A stretch of 64,000 nt of DNA from the NCBI RefSeq assembly GCF_017220215.1, contig NZ_CP071129.1, positions 1,984,001-2,048,000 on the forward strand, given 5' to 3'. The translations under genes were made by a program, and so were the position numbers. Source of the DNA: Caballeronia sp. M1242 (lineage in GTDB: Bacteria; Pseudomonadota; Gammaproteobacteria; Burkholderiales; Burkholderiaceae). Shown here piece after piece: positions 24,970 to 35,526 of the stretch (the stretch's first letter is position 1; each line of letters opens with the position of its first letter). The notes below the pieces were generated by a model. The model was not told the origin of the DNA, ran no database searches, and saw nothing but the letters and a program-made list of their open reading frames with translations.

Positions 24970-25713
24970 ATGAATTCCGCTCTCGATGACGTCCGCTCGC
25001 GGCATTGTCCCGGCCTCTCGCGCATCGGCGCGCTGCTGGCCGATCCGGGCCGCGCCGCGATGCTCTGGTCGCTGATGGACGGCACCGCGCGTCCCGCCGG
25101 CGAACTGACGATGATCGCGGGCCTTTCGCCGTCCGCCGCGAGCGCGCATCTCGCGCGGCTGACCGAAGGCGGGCTGCTCGCGCTCGAAGTCAGCGGGCGG
25201 CATCGCTACTACCGCATCGCGACGCCCGATATCGCCGCCGCCATCGAGGCGCTCGCGAATCTCGCTCGCGCCAGCGCGCCGCAAGCCGCGCCGCAGCGTC
25301 CGGCGAGCGCCGTGCCGCTCGAGATGCGCTATGCGCGCACCTGCTACGACCACCTCGCGGGCGAACTGGCCGTGCGGCTCTTCGACGGCATGCTCGCGCG
25401 TCGCTGGCTCGCGGCCGCGCACGACGATCCGGCAACGCGCGAATCGTCCGCGCTCGACACCACGCCCGACGGCGCGCAGGCGTTCGCGGAACTGGGCATC
25501 GACGTGACAGCGCAGCGCGCGCGGCGGCGGCGTTTTGCGTGCACGTGCATCGACTGGAGCGAGCGGCGTCCGCACTTGGGCGGCGCGCTCGGCGCGGCGT
25601 ATCTCGAAGCGTGCGAAACGCACGGCTGGGTCGAGCACACCGCCAAGCGCCGCGTGTTGCGCGTGACGCCCGCCGGACAGCGGCATTTCGAAGGGTTTCT
25701 ATCGGGACGCTAG
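24970..25713 (+). CDS. ArsR-family winged-helix transcriptional regulator
   Basis: 247 residues from ATG 24970. An N-terminal ArsR-type winged helix is visible (RPAGELTMIAGLSPSAASAH then LARLTEGGLLALEVSGRHRY). The C-terminal half is an extra domain with several Cys and His residues (ARTCYDHLAGELAV, CTCIDWSERRPHLGG) that could bind a metal, but no known metal motif is certain. The target is unknown. It is divergent from the small lipoprotein gene. Confidence 0.85.
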   Translation: MNSALDDVRSRHCPGLSRIGALLADPGRAAMLWSLMDGTARPAGELTMIAGLSPSAASAHLARLTEGGLLALEVSGRHRYYRIATPDIAAAIEALANLARASAPQAAPQRPASAVPLEMRYARTCYDHLAGELAVRLFDGMLARRWLAAAHDDPATRESSALDTTPDGAQAFAELGIDVTAQRARRRRFACTCIDWSERRPHLGGALGAAYLEACETHGWVEHTAKRRVLRVTPAGQRHFEGFLSGR

Positions 25714-25762
25714 AAACAAAACGCGCGACCGGCGCTGCGCGTTGCAGAGGTTCTCGATTCGA

Positions 25763-26734
25763 TCAGACCGCCATCGGCGCGCTGATCGGATCGTGATGAC
25801 GGTAGCCTTCCAGCGCGAAGTCCTTAGGCTCGACCTTCTCCAGCCACTCCGGCTCATAGCGTTTCGTCACCGCGTAGTCGGGCACGCGATCCGAGATGAT
25901 CAACTGCGGCAGCGGATACGGCTCGCGCTTCAACTGCTCGTTGAGCATGTCGAGCTGATTCTCGTAGATGTGCGCGTCGCCGATGAAATACGTGAACCAG
26001 CGCGGCTTGTAGCCCGTGAGCCGCCCGACGAGATGCAGCAGCGCTGCGCCCTCGGTCAGATTGAACGGCGTGCCCAGCCCGACATCGTTGCTGCGGATAT
26101 ATAGGCACAGCGAAATCTCGCCCTTCGCCACGTTCGGGATGAACTGGTACAGCAGATGACACGCGGGCAATGCGATCTCGTCGAGCTTCGCAGGATTCCA
26201 CGCGTGAAAGAGAATGCGCCGGTCAGTCGGCCGCTCGATGATGGTGTCGAGACACTGGCGCAACTGGTCGATGGCCTTGTACAGCAACACCTGCTCGCGC
26301 CCGTTTTCGACGAAGCTCGTCACGAGTTCATAGCCGCGATTGGTCGCATCGGCGATCTGGTCGCCCGCGCCGGCGTCAATCAGCTTGTACGCGGGCCAAT
26401 TGCGCCACTGCACGCCGTAGACGTCGCCGAGATCGTCCGTGCCGCGGCGATACGGATTTTCGAGCCACTGCGGATTTTCGTTCGCGTTCGCGTCCCACAC
26501 CTTGCAGCCGAGCGCGCGGAAGTCCGCCGCGCTTTTCGACGCGCGCAGAAAACCGATCATCTCGCCGATCGCCGACTTGAATGCGAGCTTTTTCGTCGTG
26601 ACGGCGGGAAAGCCTTCTTGCAGATCGAAGCGCAGCATCGCGCCCGGAATGCTGATGGTGCGGATGCCCGTGCGGTTTTCCTGCCACGTGCCGGTATCGA
26701 GGATCGTCTGGACGAGCTCGAGATACTGTTTCAT
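25763..26734 (-). CDS. thyA: Thymidylate synthase
   Basis: 323 residues, at the long end for ThyA, with the extended middle seen in some proteobacterial forms. It methylates dUMP to dTMP using methylene-tetrahydrofolate. The catalytic Cys is in [11 protein letters not shown]; the dUMP-binding residues appear as [20 protein letters not shown] and the folate end as [12 protein letters not shown] 26734 has AAGGAAC upstream; the start 24 bp further up lacks it. folA lies about 2.4 kb away on the other strand, a fitting functional neighbour. Confidence 0.96.
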   Translation of the reverse strand: MKQYLELVQTILDTGTWQENRTGIRTISIPGAMLRFDLQEGFPAVTTKKLAFKSAIGEMIGFLRASKSAADFRALGCKVWDANANENPQWLENPYRRGTDDLGDVYGVQWRNWPAYKLIDAGAGDQIADATNRGYELVTSFVENGREQVLLYKAIDQLRQCLDTIIERPTDRRILFHAWNPAKLDEIALPACHLLYQFIPNVAKGEISLCLYIRSNDVGLGTPFNLTEGAALLHLVGRLTGYKPRWFTYFIGDAHIYENQLDMLNEQLKREPYPLPQLIISDRVPDYAVTKRYEPEWLEKVEPKDFALEGYRHHDPISAPMAV

Positions 26735-26824
26735 TCGATGTTCCTTGAATGCGGGCACGGGCCACGCGAAGAGAGGCGGAAACCACCAATTTTATCAAGC
26801 GGCCCGCCTCGGCGCTGGCGTTCG

Positions 26825-26858
26825 TAAAAAGAAGAACGGGCGCCTTGCGGCGCCCGTT
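26825..26858 (-). terminator. Intrinsic terminator after the sigma-54 activator
   Basis: A 10-bp stem AACGGGCGCC / GGCGCCCGTT (26835-26844 and 26849-26858) with loop TTGC. On the minus strand it is followed by CTTCTTTTT. It sits just past the regulator stop at 26884. Confidence 0.85.
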
Positions 26859-26883
26859 GCGGTGAGCAGAAACGATGCGTCGG

Positions 26884-28263
26884 TCAGCCGCGCGTGGCGT
26901 GTTCCGGGGGCGCGTCCACTTCGATGTGACGCATGCCGTGCGCGCTCAGCAGCCGATACAGCGTGACCCGCGAGATGCCGAGTTCATGCGCCGCGTCGCC
27001 CAGACGCCCGCGATGCCGCAGAAGCGCGAGTTCGATGGCCTGCCGCTCCGCCGCTTCGCGCGCCTGCGCGAGCGAGACCGGCGCCACTTCGACATATTCG
27101 CCGAGTTCCAGATCGCGCGCGGTGATCTGCCGCCCTTCCGACATCACGATGGCGCGGCGCACGCGGTTGATCAGTTCCCGCACGTTGCCCGGCCAGCCGT
27201 AGTTGTGAATCGCGGCGATCGCATCCGGCGAGAAACCGCGCAGGCGGCGGCTCGCGTCCTTCTTGAAGCGGTCGAGCATGTGCTTCGCGAGCAGTTCGAT
27301 GTCCTTGCCGCGCGCGCGCAGCGGCGGCTCGTCGATCTGAAGCACGCACAGGCGGTGATACAGGTCGGCGCGGAAACGCCCTTCGATCATCGCGGTCTGC
27401 ATGTCGACGTGCGTCGCGGAAATGATGCGCACGTCCACCGGCGTGGATCCGTGGCCGCCGAGACGCTCGACCTTGCGCTCCTGCAGGAAGCGCAACAGGC
27501 TCGCCTGGCTTTCGAGCGGCAGATCGCCGATTTCGTCGAGGAAAAGCGTGCCGCCGTTGGCCGCTTCCACGCGGCCGATCTTGCGCTGATTCGCGCCCGT
27601 GAAAGCGCCGCGCTCGTAGCCGAAGAGCTCGGATTGCAGCAGATGCGCGGGAATCGCGCCGCAATTAATCGCGACGAACGGCTGATCGCGGCGCGCCGAA
27701 CGCTCGTGGATGGCGACGGCGGTGAGTTCCTTGCCGGTGCCCGATTCGCCCGAGATGAAGACGGGCGCGTCCGTCATCGCGACTTTGCGAATGGAGCGGA
27801 AGAGCGCGAGCATGGCGTCGCACGAACCGACCATCTCGCCCTCGGCGCGGCCCTCGCTGCGCGCGTCGTTCGACGCGGCGTCGTGCAGCGCCACCATGCC
27901 GTAGGCGTGGCCGACGGAATCGACCACGCGGTCATTCGACGTGGGAAGCGTGACGTAGTCGAAACAGTAGTCGCGGATCAACCGGCGCACTGCAGCGTCT
28001 TCGAGCTGGCCGGCGACGGTTGCCGCCACCCAGCCGACGTTGGTCATGGTCAGCGACGATTCGAACGCCGCCAGTTCGTGTGATTCGAAATGTCCCGATA
28101 AATCGAGCAGCCCGCCCATCGCGAGGTCGCTGCGCAACGCTTTGCGCGTGTCGCGCGCGCTTGCCACGATCTCGATTTGCCAGCCGCGTTCCTCGAAACG
28201 CGCGCATAGCGTTTCGCTGGGGTCCCGAGTCACATAGATCAGTTGCCGCCGAGCGACGTCCAT
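26884..28263 (-). CDS. Sigma-54-dependent activator of the VpsR type
   Basis: 459 residues. The N-terminal about 125 residues look like a receiver-like VpsR domain without a clear phospho-acceptor set. Then comes an AAA+ domain with Walker [10 protein letters not shown], the sigma-54 contact loop ERGAFTGA, Walker [15 protein letters not shown] and the R-finger region, and a C-terminal Fis-type HTH ([19 protein letters not shown]). Such proteins activate RpoN promoters; VpsR and its Burkholderia relatives control exopolysaccharide and biofilm genes in response to cyclic-di-GMP. The target genes are not shown by this window. It has a long upstream region. Confidence 0.9.
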   Translation of the reverse strand: MDVARRQLIYVTRDPSETLCARFEERGWQIEIVASARDTRKALRSDLAMGGLLDLSGHFESHELAAFESSLTMTNVGWVAATVAGQLEDAAVRRLIRDYCFDYVTLPTSNDRVVDSVGHAYGMVALHDAASNDARSEGRAEGEMVGSCDAMLALFRSIRKVAMTDAPVFISGESGTGKELTAVAIHERSARRDQPFVAINCGAIPAHLLQSELFGYERGAFTGANQRKIGRVEAANGGTLFLDEIGDLPLESQASLLRFLQERKVERLGGHGSTPVDVRIISATHVDMQTAMIEGRFRADLYHRLCVLQIDEPPLRARGKDIELLAKHMLDRFKKDASRRLRGFSPDAIAAIHNYGWPGNVRELINRVRRAIVMSEGRQITARDLELGEYVEVAPVSLAQAREAAERQAIELALLRHRGRLGDAAHELGISRVTLYRLLSAHGMRHIEVDAPPEHATRG

Positions 28264-28868
28264 TATTCAGATCCTTGGTTCAACGTTCGTTGAAAAGGTC
28301 GCGTAGTTCAGGCTTTCGCTTCAAGCAGAATTCTTGGCCCTCGCAGGTGATGCGTTCGGACTTGCAATTCGATACCTCGCCCCCTGGAACGTGCCGCGCA
28401 TGGCGCCGGCAGCCTTCCGCGAAACCCTTTTGGTTTGATTCTGCGCCGCATTGAAGAGACTACTATAACCCAGAATCACCAAAAACAAATACCGTCCGAG
28501 ACCGCTTGACTCGTCGCGAAACCTTGCTGGCTAAGGCTCGCGACCAGCTTCGCACGGATTTATTGCAAGTTTGCGTCGTGCTTTTTATACGACGAGAGCT
28601 TATACCGATTCTGCCCAGGATTTCGCCCTTTCTTGCCCGACGTTTCGCGCATGAAACGTTTTCCGAAGGTTTTCACCGATTCACTCAGACCCGCTTCGCT
28701 GGGCGCATTGCCTGTCAAGGCCGCGATGCGAATGGCATGCATTTAGCTATGGTTTCGCCCGCGCGCCCTACGAATGAAACGGCGAATTGTCTTTCATACC
28801 TGTCGACCCGCGATTTTATTTCCCGATACTGACTTTTGGAATTAATTACTTCGTTCAATGCATTGACA
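28264..28868. other. Long AT-richer intergenic region between the sigma-54 activator and a small gene
   Basis: About 605 bp, clearly richer in A+T than its surroundings. I see a possible sigma-54 promoter on the plus strand (28733-28748) and no convincing gene or terminator. It should hold promoters for both divergent genes. Confidence 0.65.
28733..28748 (+). promoter_or_regulatory. Possible sigma-54 (-24/-12) promoter
   Basis: TGGCATGCATTTAGCT matches TGGCACG-N4-TTGCW at all but two positions and keeps the essential GG and GC with exactly 10 bp between them. It points towards the small gene starting at 28869, 120 bp away. Chance matches are possible in a region of this size. Confidence 0.4.
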
Positions 28869-29102
28869 ATGGCTCTCGATCACAATTTACCGCACCTTCA
28901 ATTGACAGCTAATGGGCAGCCGGACGCGAGCGAGACGCAAGTATTCGACTGGTCCGCGATCAATAACAGTGCGGCCAATGATTCAGACGCCGCGGGCAGG
29001 CGCGGACCGGCCGCCATTCCGAGCGTGACGTTGTGGGACGAGATCGCGCCGGAAATCCCGCGCGCCTATCGCGACGACGCCGAGGACGCTTCCGGAGGCT
29101 GA
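28869..29102 (+). CDS. Small hypothetical protein next to the sigma-54 activator
   Basis: 77 residues from ATG 28869 (MALDHNLPHLQLTANGQPDA...). It is acidic, has no signal peptide and no known motif; SVTLWDEIAPEIPRAYRDDA is the most ordered part. Base use shifts from AT-rich at the start to typical high GC at the end. The ribosome site is weak. An in-frame TTG at 28836 is possible. It lies 79 bp before folA on the same strand. Confidence 0.5.
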   Translation: MALDHNLPHLQLTANGQPDASETQVFDWSAINNSAANDSDAAGRRGPAAIPSVTLWDEIAPEIPRAYRDDAEDASGG

Positions 29103-29181
29103 GCCCCTCGTCGATGGCAGCGCGTCGGTTAGAATGCGTGCCCCGGCCCGGCGGCGCGCGCCGCCTCTCTCCTGACTGCAC

Positions 29182-29679
29182 ATGACGACGCTCACTCTCA
29201 TCGTCGCCCGCGCACGCAACGGCGTGATCGGACGCGATAACCAACTGCCGTGGCGCCTGCCCGAAGACCTCGCCTTCTTCAAACGCACGACGATGGGCGC
29301 GCCCATCATCATGGGACGCAAGACGCACGAGTCGATCGGGCGGCCGTTGCCCGGGCGGCGCAACATCGTCGTGACGCGCGACGCCACGCGCCGCTTCGAA
29401 GGCTGCGACACGGTGACGAGCATCGACGAAGCCCTCGCCCTCGCGACTGCCGACGGCGCGGCCGAGGCGTTCCTGATCGGCGGCGCGCAGCTTTATGGCG
29501 ATGCGATCGGCCGCGCGGACAAGCTGATCGTCACGGAAATCGACGCCGATTTCGACGGCAACACGCATTTTCCCGCGCCCGACGCGTCGCTGTGGCGCGA
29601 AGTGTCGCGCGAGCGGCATCGCGCGGCGGCGCCCAACGACTTCGAGTTCGCGTTCGTCACGTACGAGCGGCGCGCGTAA
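29182..29679 (+). CDS. folA: Dihydrofolate reductase
   Basis: 165 residues. It reduces dihydrofolate to tetrahydrofolate with NADPH. The family features are visible: [20 protein letters not shown] with the active-site Trp and the acidic residue in [31 protein letters not shown] for NADPH binding, and [14 protein letters not shown]. The product of ThyA is its substrate. It is followed by a strong bidirectional terminator shared with convergent pmbA. Confidence 0.96.
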   Translation: MTTLTLIVARARNGVIGRDNQLPWRLPEDLAFFKRTTMGAPIIMGRKTHESIGRPLPGRRNIVVTRDATRRFEGCDTVTSIDEALALATADGAAEAFLIGGAQLYGDAIGRADKLIVTEIDADFDGNTHFPAPDASLWREVSRERHRAAAPNDFEFAFVTYERRA

Positions 29680-29687
29680 CAAAGACC

Positions 29688-29727
29688 AAGGCCCCGGACG
29701 ACTGCGCGTCGTCCGGGGCCTTTCGTT
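29688..29727. terminator. Intrinsic terminator between convergent folA and pmbA
   Basis: A 15-bp perfect stem (AAGGCCCCGGACGAC / GTCGTCCGGGGCCTT) with loop TGCGC, followed by TCGTTT on the plus strand. It probably stops both genes. Confidence 0.88.
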
Positions 29728-29752
29728 TCGCCAGCAGCAGCGCGGGAAGCGC

Positions 29753-31123
29753 TTACTGCCCCGCCACCGTCATCCGCTCGATCAGCACCGAGCCGATTGC
29801 CTTGGTGCCGCGCACCACGGTATCCGCGCCCACGGCTTCGATATGGCGGAACATTTCCTGTAGCGTGCTCGCGACCGTGATCTCCTCCACGGCGTGCTGG
29901 ATCTCCCCGTTCTCGACCCAGAAGCCCGACGCGCCGCGCGAGTAATCGCCCGTCACGTAGTTCACGCCCTGCCCCATCAGCTCCGTCAGCAGCAGGCCCG
30001 TGCCGAGCTTCTTCAGCATGGCTTCGAAGTCGTCGCCGGGCTGCGTGTGCGTGCTTTTCATCGACAGATTGTGCGAGCCGCCCGCGTTGCCGGTGGTCTG
30101 CATGCCGAGCTTGCGCGCCGAATACGTCGAGAGGAAATAGCCCTGCACCACGCCGTCTTCCACGACGTTGCGCCGCTGGGTGCGCACGCCTTCTTCGTCG
30201 AACGGCGCGCTGCCCATGCCGCCGCGCACGTGCGGGTCTTCGACGATCTGAATGTGCGGCGCGAACACCGGCTTGCCGAGACTGTCGACGAGGAACGTGG
30301 TCTTGCGATACAGCGCCCCGCCGCTCACGGCCTGCACGAACGCGCCGAGAATGCCCGCTGCGAGCGGCGCTTCGAACAGCACGCGGCACTTGCGCGTGTC
30401 GAGGCTGCGCGCGTTCAGGCGCGCGAGCGCGCGCTCGGCGGCGTAGCGGCCGACGGCTTCCGGATCGGCAAGCTCTGAGGCGTCGCGCTTCGACGTGTAC
30501 CAGTCGTCGCGCTGCATGTCACGGCCGCTCGCCGCGATCGGCGCGCACGCGATGTAGTGTCGCGAGTACGGATAGCCCGCCATGAAGCCGCGCGAGGTCG
30601 CGAGCACGAATTGCGAATGCTGCGCCGACACGCTCGCGCCTTCAGAATTCGTGATGCGCTTGTCGACCGCGAACGCGGCGGCCTCGGCGCGGCGCGCGAT
30701 GTCGGCGGCCTCTTCGGCGTCGATGTCCCACGGGTGATAGAGATCGAGGTCCTGCGGCGACTTCTCGAGCAGTTCTTCCTCGGCGAGCCCGGCGGCGCTG
30801 TCTTCCGCGGTGAATCGCGCGATGTTGTACGCCGCCGCGACCGTGTCGCGCAACGCCTCGCGCGTGAAGTCGGCGGTGCTCGCGTTGCCGCGCTTCTTGC
30901 CGATGAACACCGTGACGCCGACCATCTTGTCGCGGTTATGCTCGATCGTGTCCACTTCGCCGCGCCGCACGCTCACCGATAGGCCGTCGCCTTCGGAGAT
31001 TTCGGTGGCGGCATCGCTCGCGCCGAGTTCCTTCGCGTAGCGCAGGATATCCGACGCGATCTCCTTCAACTCGTCTTGCGTGTGCGGAAAAAAGCGTTGC
31101 CTGACGTCGATGTCTGCTGCCAT
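29753..31123 (-). CDS. pmbA: Metalloprotease PmbA (TldE)
   Basis: 456 residues from ATG 31123. PmbA/TldE pairs with TldD in a cytosolic metalloprotease that matures modified peptides and degrades unfolded peptides. The family core is visible: GASDAATEISEGDGLSVSVR near the start, RKCRVLFEAPLAAGILG-type region in the middle, and GMGSAPFDEEGVRTQRRNVV and GNAGGSHNLSMKSTHTQPG near the end. The open frame extends 47 codons upstream through a 12-bp repeat, giving an Arg/Asn/Asp-rich peptide; family alignment supports the later start. TldD is not in this window. Confidence 0.93.
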   Translation of the reverse strand: MAADIDVRQRFFPHTQDELKEIASDILRYAKELGASDAATEISEGDGLSVSVRRGEVDTIEHNRDKMVGVTVFIGKKRGNASTADFTREALRDTVAAAYNIARFTAEDSAAGLAEEELLEKSPQDLDLYHPWDIDAEEAADIARRAEAAAFAVDKRITNSEGASVSAQHSQFVLATSRGFMAGYPYSRHYIACAPIAASGRDMQRDDWYTSKRDASELADPEAVGRYAAERALARLNARSLDTRKCRVLFEAPLAAGILGAFVQAVSGGALYRKTTFLVDSLGKPVFAPHIQIVEDPHVRGGMGSAPFDEEGVRTQRRNVVEDGVVQGYFLSTYSARKLGMQTTGNAGGSHNLSMKSTHTQPGDDFEAMLKKLGTGLLLTELMGQGVNYVTGDYSRGASGFWVENGEIQHAVEEITVASTLQEMFRHIEAVGADTVVRGTKAIGSVLIERMTVAGQ

Positions 31124-31186
31124 GTGTCGTTGCCTTCGGTTTTGTTGACCGCGCAAGCGCCCGTCGCGCTCCGTGTCATGAATGTC

Positions 31187-31258
31187 GCGCCTGTCGTTGC
31201 GCCTGTCGTTGCGCCTGTCGTTGCGCCCGTCGTTGCGCCCGTTGTTGCGCCTGTCGTC
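31187..31258. repeat. 12-bp minisatellite, six units, between pmbA and darP
   Basis: Six head-to-tail copies of GCGCCTGTCGTT, each 12 bp, at 31187, 31199, 31211, 31223, 31235 and 31247. The first three are identical; the rest differ by one or two bases. It lies in the 240-bp divergent promoter region, 64 bp upstream of the pmbA start. Because the unit is a multiple of three it keeps an open frame in phase with pmbA (repeated RNDR). Confidence 0.95.
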
Positions 31259-31363
31259 GCTCAAGACGCGCGCCGACTCTCCACGCGATCATAGCAAGGA
31301 CGGCGCGCGTTCACCCGCCGCGACCGCGTCGGCTCGCGCGCGAGCGCAAGCTACAATGTCGCC

Positions 31364-31969
31364 ATGAACCGTAAAACCCGCATTCAACCGATGGAAGCCG
31401 ATCGCGACGACGCGCCCGATCAGGCCTACGACCGCCCGAGCAAATCGCAACTGAAGCGCGAGATGCACGCGCTGCAAGAGCTCGGCGAAGCGCTCATCGC
31501 GCTGCCGAAAGACGCGCTCAAGCGCATGCCGATGCCCGAAGATCTCGACAGCGCCGTGCGCGAAGCGCGCCGCATCACGGATCACGAAGGCAAGCGCCGC
31601 CAATTGCAGTATGTCGGGCGCGTGATGCGCTCGCTTTCGGACGAGGAAGTCGCCGCGCTGCGCACCGCGCTCGACACGCATCGCGGCGTAAACAAGGCGG
31701 AAACGGCGCGGCTGCACTGGATCGAGCGCACACGCGAACAATTGCTCGCCGATGACGCCGCGCTCACCGACTTCATTCGCGAGCATCCGGGCGTCGATCC
31801 GCAGGAAGGCCGCACGCTGATTCGCAACGCGCGCAAGGAGCGCCAGCAGCAGAAGCCGCCGCGCTACTACCGCGAGCTGTTCCAGTGGATCAAGAACGCG
31901 GCGGGCGTGGAAGACGAGGAAGACGAAGACATCGACGAGAACGACGAGGAAGGCAAAGATGAAGCCTGA
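31364..31969 (+). CDS. darP: Ribosome-associated protein DarP (YjgA)
   Basis: 201 residues of the YjgA/DarP family, a late 50S ribosomal subunit assembly factor. The family pattern is seen as [34 protein letters not shown] and [20 protein letters not shown]. The C-terminus is very acidic ([15 protein letters not shown]). The stop overlaps the mogA start by 11 bp. It is divergent from pmbA. Confidence 0.95.
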   Translation: MNRKTRIQPMEADRDDAPDQAYDRPSKSQLKREMHALQELGEALIALPKDALKRMPMPEDLDSAVREARRITDHEGKRRQLQYVGRVMRSLSDEEVAALRTALDTHRGVNKAETARLHWIERTREQLLADDAALTDFIREHPGVDPQEGRTLIRNARKERQQQKPPRYYRELFQWIKNAAGVEDEEDEDIDENDEEGKDEA

Positions 31970-32579
31970 GCGCAGTCATCCGGACGAGTTGATCGTCGGA
32001 CTCGTGTCCATCAGCGATCGCGCGTCGCAAGGCGTGTATGAGGACAAGGGCTTGCCGTCGCTGCAAGCGTGGCTCGGCGGCGCGATGGCATCGCCCTGGC
32101 GCGCCGAAACGCGGCTGATTCAGGACGACGCGGCCACCATTTCCGCGACGCTGCTCGAACTGGTCGATACGCTCGGCTGCGATCTCGTGCTCACCACCGG
32201 CGGCACCGGCCCCGCGCGCCGCGACGTGACGCCCGAAGCCACGCTCGCCGTCGCCACGAAGCCGATGCCGGGCTTCGGCGAGCAGATGCGCCAGATCAGC
32301 CTGAACTTCGTGCCGACCGCCATCCTTTCGCGACAAGTGGCAGTCATTCGCGAAACCGCCGACCACGCGGCGCTCATCATCAACTTGCCGGGGCAGCCGA
32401 AGTCCATCCGCGAGACGCTGGAAGGCGTGAAGGACGCGGACGGCAAGACGACCGTGCCGGGCATCTTCGCGGCGGTGCCCTATTGCATCGACCTGATCGG
32501 CGGGCCGTATATCGACACGCAGCCGGAAGTCGTCGCCGCGTTTCGTCCCAAGAGCGCGATCCGGCCGCCGAAGGTTTAA
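31959..32579 (+). CDS. mogA: Molybdopterin adenylyltransferase
   Basis: 206 residues of the MogA/MoaB family. It adenylates molybdopterin before molybdate insertion. Motifs include [20 protein letters not shown], the substrate loop [20 protein letters not shown] and [15 protein letters not shown]. The 11-bp overlap with darP indicates a shared transcript. Its tail overlaps the convergent orn gene by 3 bp. Confidence 0.95.
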   Translation: MKPERSHPDELIVGLVSISDRASQGVYEDKGLPSLQAWLGGAMASPWRAETRLIQDDAATISATLLELVDTLGCDLVLTTGGTGPARRDVTPEATLAVATKPMPGFGEQMRQISLNFVPTAILSRQVAVIRETADHAALIINLPGQPKSIRETLEGVKDADGKTTVPGIFAAVPYCIDLIGGPYIDTQPEVVAAFRPKSAIRPPKV

Positions 32580-33196
32580 GGCGCGCTGCTCGCCGCCGCC
32601 GGAATCAAGAAGTGCTCGCGGTAGTACTTCAGTTCGTCGATGGACTCGTGGATATCGGCGAGCGCCGTGTGCATCGCGCGCTTCTGGAAGCCCTTGTAGA
32701 TGGCCGGCTGCCAGCGGCGGCACAGTTCCTTGAGCGTGCTGACGTCCAGATTGCGGTAGTGAAAGAACGTCTCCAGTTCCGGCATCCAGCGCGCCATGAA
32801 ACGGCGGTCCTGACAGATGGAGTTGCCGCACATCGGCGACTTGCCGGGCGGCACGTACTGGCCGAGAAACTCGCGAATCTGCCGCGTCGCTTCGGCTTCA
32901 TCCACCGTGGACGCCTTCACGCGCTCGATCAGCCCCGAGCGGCCGTGCGTGTTGCGGTTCCACTCGTCCATGCGTTCGAGCGCTTCTTCCGTCTGGTGGA
33001 TGGCGAGCACCGGACCTTCCACCATCTTGTCGAGCGTCGAATTCGTCACGACCACGGCGATTTCGATGATGCGGTCGTTGTCCGGGTCCAGCCCGGTCAT
33101 TTCCATGTCGAGCCAGATGAGATTCATGTCGCTGCGCGCGAGTGCGGATTCGGCGGCGAGGTCAGCGCTTGCGGGACGGTCGGAAGAGTCGGTCAT
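32576..33196 (-). CDS. orn: Oligoribonuclease
   Basis: 206 residues from ATG 33196. A 3'-5' exonuclease that degrades short RNAs, including pGpG from cyclic-di-GMP turnover. The DEDDh residues are visible: [38 protein letters not shown] and [17 protein letters not shown]. It has about 20 extra N-terminal residues compared with the E. coli enzyme, or a later start at the Met before NLIWLD. It is divergent from the M48 protease. Confidence 0.95.
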   Translation of the reverse strand: MTDSSDRPASADLAAESALARSDMNLIWLDMEMTGLDPDNDRIIEIAVVVTNSTLDKMVEGPVLAIHQTEEALERMDEWNRNTHGRSGLIERVKASTVDEAEATRQIREFLGQYVPPGKSPMCGNSICQDRRFMARWMPELETFFHYRNLDVSTLKELCRRWQPAIYKGFQKRAMHTALADIHESIDELKYYREHFLIPAAASSAP

Positions 33197-33325
33197 GGAT
33201 GCTGCCTGAGAAGAGAATGAGGCGCGGGCCGAAGGCATCTGCTAAGCCACCGCGATGGCATGATGTGACAACGGCGACACGGCCAAGAACCTATAATTCT
33301 CGCATAGTTCAATCGGAATGCCCGG

Positions 33326-34594
33326 ATGACCCACCTCTCGCTCGCCTTCTCGACCGTCTTCGTCGTGGCGCTCGCCGCCATGGTCTCGACCAAGCTCTGG
33401 CTCGCGTCGCGCCAGATTCGCCACGTCGCCGCGCACCGCAACGGCGTGCCGCCGCAGTTCACCGGCACCATTCCGCTCGCGGCGCATCAGCGGGCGGCGG
33501 ATTACACGATCGAGCGCACGCGCCTCACGATGATCGAAGTCGTGACGAGCGCTGTCGTGCTGATCGCCCTGACGCTGCTCGGCGGCGTGCAGGCGCTCGA
33601 CAACGCCATCTCCGGCTGGCTCGGGCGTGGCTATCTCGGGCAAATCGCGCTGGTGGCGTCGGTCGTCGCGATCACGAGCCTCATCGACCTGCCGTTCGAC
33701 TACATCCGCCACTTCGTCGTCGAAGAGAAGTTCGGCTTCAACCGCATGTCGAAGAAGCTCTTCTTCGTCGATCTGGTCAAGGGTACGCTGCTCGGCGTCG
33801 TGATCGGCGCGCCGCTGCTCCTGCTCACGCTATGGCTCATGGATCGCGCGGGCGCTTACTGGTGGCTGTGGACGTGGATGGTCTGGGTCGCGTTCCAGTT
33901 GCTCGCCATGATCATCTACCCGACGTTCATCGCGCCGCTCTTCAACAAGTTCGAGCCGCTGAAAGACGAGGCGCTGCGCGCGCGCATCGAAAACCTGATG
34001 TCGCGCACGGGCTTCGCCGCCAAGGGCCTCTTCGTGATGGACGGCAGCCGCCGGTCCGCGCACGGTAACGCGTACTTCACGGGCTTCGGCGCGGCCAAGC
34101 GCATCGTGTTCTTCGATACCCTGCTCGCGCGGCTGTCCGGCAGCGAGATCGAAGCGGTGCTCGCGCACGAACTCGGCCACTTCAAGCGCCGTCACGTGCT
34201 CAAGCTGATGATCGTGATGTTCGGCATCAGCCTCGCGATGCTCGCGCTGCTCGGCTGGCTCGTGCAGACGGTCTGGTTCTACGAAGGCCTGGGCGTGCGG
34301 CCGTCGCTCGTCGGCGGCAACAACGGGCTCGCGCTCGTGCTGTTCATGCTCGTGCTGCCCGTGTTCATGTTCTTCGTGACGCCGCTCGGCAGCCTGACAT
34401 CGCGCAAGAACGAGTTCGAAGCCGACGCTTTCGCCGCGAGCCAGACTGACCCGAAGGATCTCGTCAACGCGCTCGTGAAACTCTACGAGGACAACGCCTC
34501 CACGTTGACGCCCGATCCTATTTACACCGCGTTCTATTACTCGCATCCACCCGCCTCGCAGCGCATCGACCGTCTGATGCAACACGCCGCATGA
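33326..34594 (+). CDS. M48 family membrane metalloprotease (Ste24/CAAX protease 1-like)
   Basis: 422 residues with several transmembrane helices and a zinc site HELGH in [19 protein letters not shown]; the third ligand is the Glu in [11 protein letters not shown]. The N-terminal domain matches Ste24-type proteases ([19 protein letters not shown]). The bacterial substrates are unknown; a role in membrane protein quality control is likely. Its stop overlaps the rsgA start by 4 bp. Confidence 0.93.
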   Translation: MTHLSLAFSTVFVVALAAMVSTKLWLASRQIRHVAAHRNGVPPQFTGTIPLAAHQRAADYTIERTRLTMIEVVTSAVVLIALTLLGGVQALDNAISGWLGRGYLGQIALVASVVAITSLIDLPFDYIRHFVVEEKFGFNRMSKKLFFVDLVKGTLLGVVIGAPLLLLTLWLMDRAGAYWWLWTWMVWVAFQLLAMIIYPTFIAPLFNKFEPLKDEALRARIENLMSRTGFAAKGLFVMDGSRRSAHGNAYFTGFGAAKRIVFFDTLLARLSGSEIEAVLAHELGHFKRRHVLKLMIVMFGISLAMLALLGWLVQTVWFYEGLGVRPSLVGGNNGLALVLFMLVLPVFMFFVTPLGSLTSRKNEFEADAFAASQTDPKDLVNALVKLYEDNASTLTPDPIYTAFYYSHPPASQRIDRLMQHAA

Positions 34595-35526
34595 CGACGC
34601 GCGCCACGCGCAAGACCGGCGCGCCGTCCGCCGCGCGTCTTCGCGGCACGGTGATCGCGGCGCACGGCCGGCACTATCTCGTGATGCCTGAAGACGGCGG
34701 CCCAATGCTTCAATGCTTCCCGCGCGGCAAGAAAAGCGAAGTGGCAGTGGGCGACCACGTGATGTACGAACAGTCGTCGGCGGATCAGGGCGTGATCGTC
34801 GAGATCGGCGAGCGGCGCAATCTGCTCTACCGCTCAGACCAGTTCAAGTCGAAGCTCTTCGCCGCGAATCTCGATCAGTTGCTGATCGTGCTCGCCACCG
34901 AGCCGCATTTCAGCGAAGACCTGCTCGGGCGCGCGCTCATCGCGGCTGAGGCGCACGAACTCGACGCGCTCATCGTGCTCAACAAGACCGACGTGACCGA
35001 CGCGCTGCCGCTCGCGCGCGAACGCCTCACGCCGTATCGCGAGCTCGGCTACACGGTGATCGAACTGTCGGCGAAGGCGCGTCCGGGCGAAGTGCATCCG
35101 CAGCTGGATGCGCATCTGCACAACCGCGCGACGATCCTGCTCGGGCAATCCGGCATGGGCAAGTCGACGCTCGTGAATCTGCTCGTGCCCGACGCGGACG
35201 CCGCCACGCGCGAGATATCGTCGGCGCTCAACAGCGGCCGGCACACGACCACCTTCACGCGCCTCTACACGCTGCCCGGCGGCGGCTCGCTGATCGATTC
35301 ACCGGGCTTTCAGGAGTTCGGCCTGCATCACCTGTCGGAAGGCCAGCTAGAACGCGCCTTCGCCGACTTCCGCCCGTATCTGGGCCACTGCCGCTTCTAC
35401 AACTGCCATCATCTGCAAGAACCGGGGTGCGCGGTGCTCGAAGCGGTCGAGGCCGGCAAGATCCGGCCGGAGCGGCACGCGCTCTACGCGCAACTCGTCC
35501 ACGAAGCCAGCCAGATCGTGCGATGA
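34591..35526 (+). CDS. rsgA: Ribosome small subunit GTPase RsgA
   Basis: 311 residues. A circularly permuted GTPase that assists late 30S assembly. An OB-fold leads, then G4 LNKTD, G1 [12 protein letters not shown] and G3 [10 protein letters not shown] appear in permuted order, and a C-terminal zinc region has Cys-x4-Cys-type and His ligands ([18 protein letters not shown]). It is coupled to the protease upstream and to the DUF2007 gene downstream by ATGA overlaps. Confidence 0.96.
   Translation: MTTRATRKTGAPSAARLRGTVIAAHGRHYLVMPEDGGPMLQCFPRGKKSEVAVGDHVMYEQSSADQGVIVEIGERRNLLYRSDQFKSKLFAANLDQLLIVLATEPHFSEDLLGRALIAAEAHELDALIVLNKTDVTDALPLARERLTPYRELGYTVIELSAKARPGEVHPQLDAHLHNRATILLGQSGMGKSTLVNLLVPDADAATREISSALNSGRHTTTFTRLYTLPGGGSLIDSPGFQEFGLHHLSEGQLERAFADFRPYLGHCRFYNCHHLQEPGCAVLEAVEAGKIRPERHALYAQLVHEASQIVR

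Noticed and set aside
24955..25713. Extended TTG start for the ArsR-like regulator
   Set aside because: ATG 24970 is only five codons later and is the better start; no ribosome site supports the TTG.
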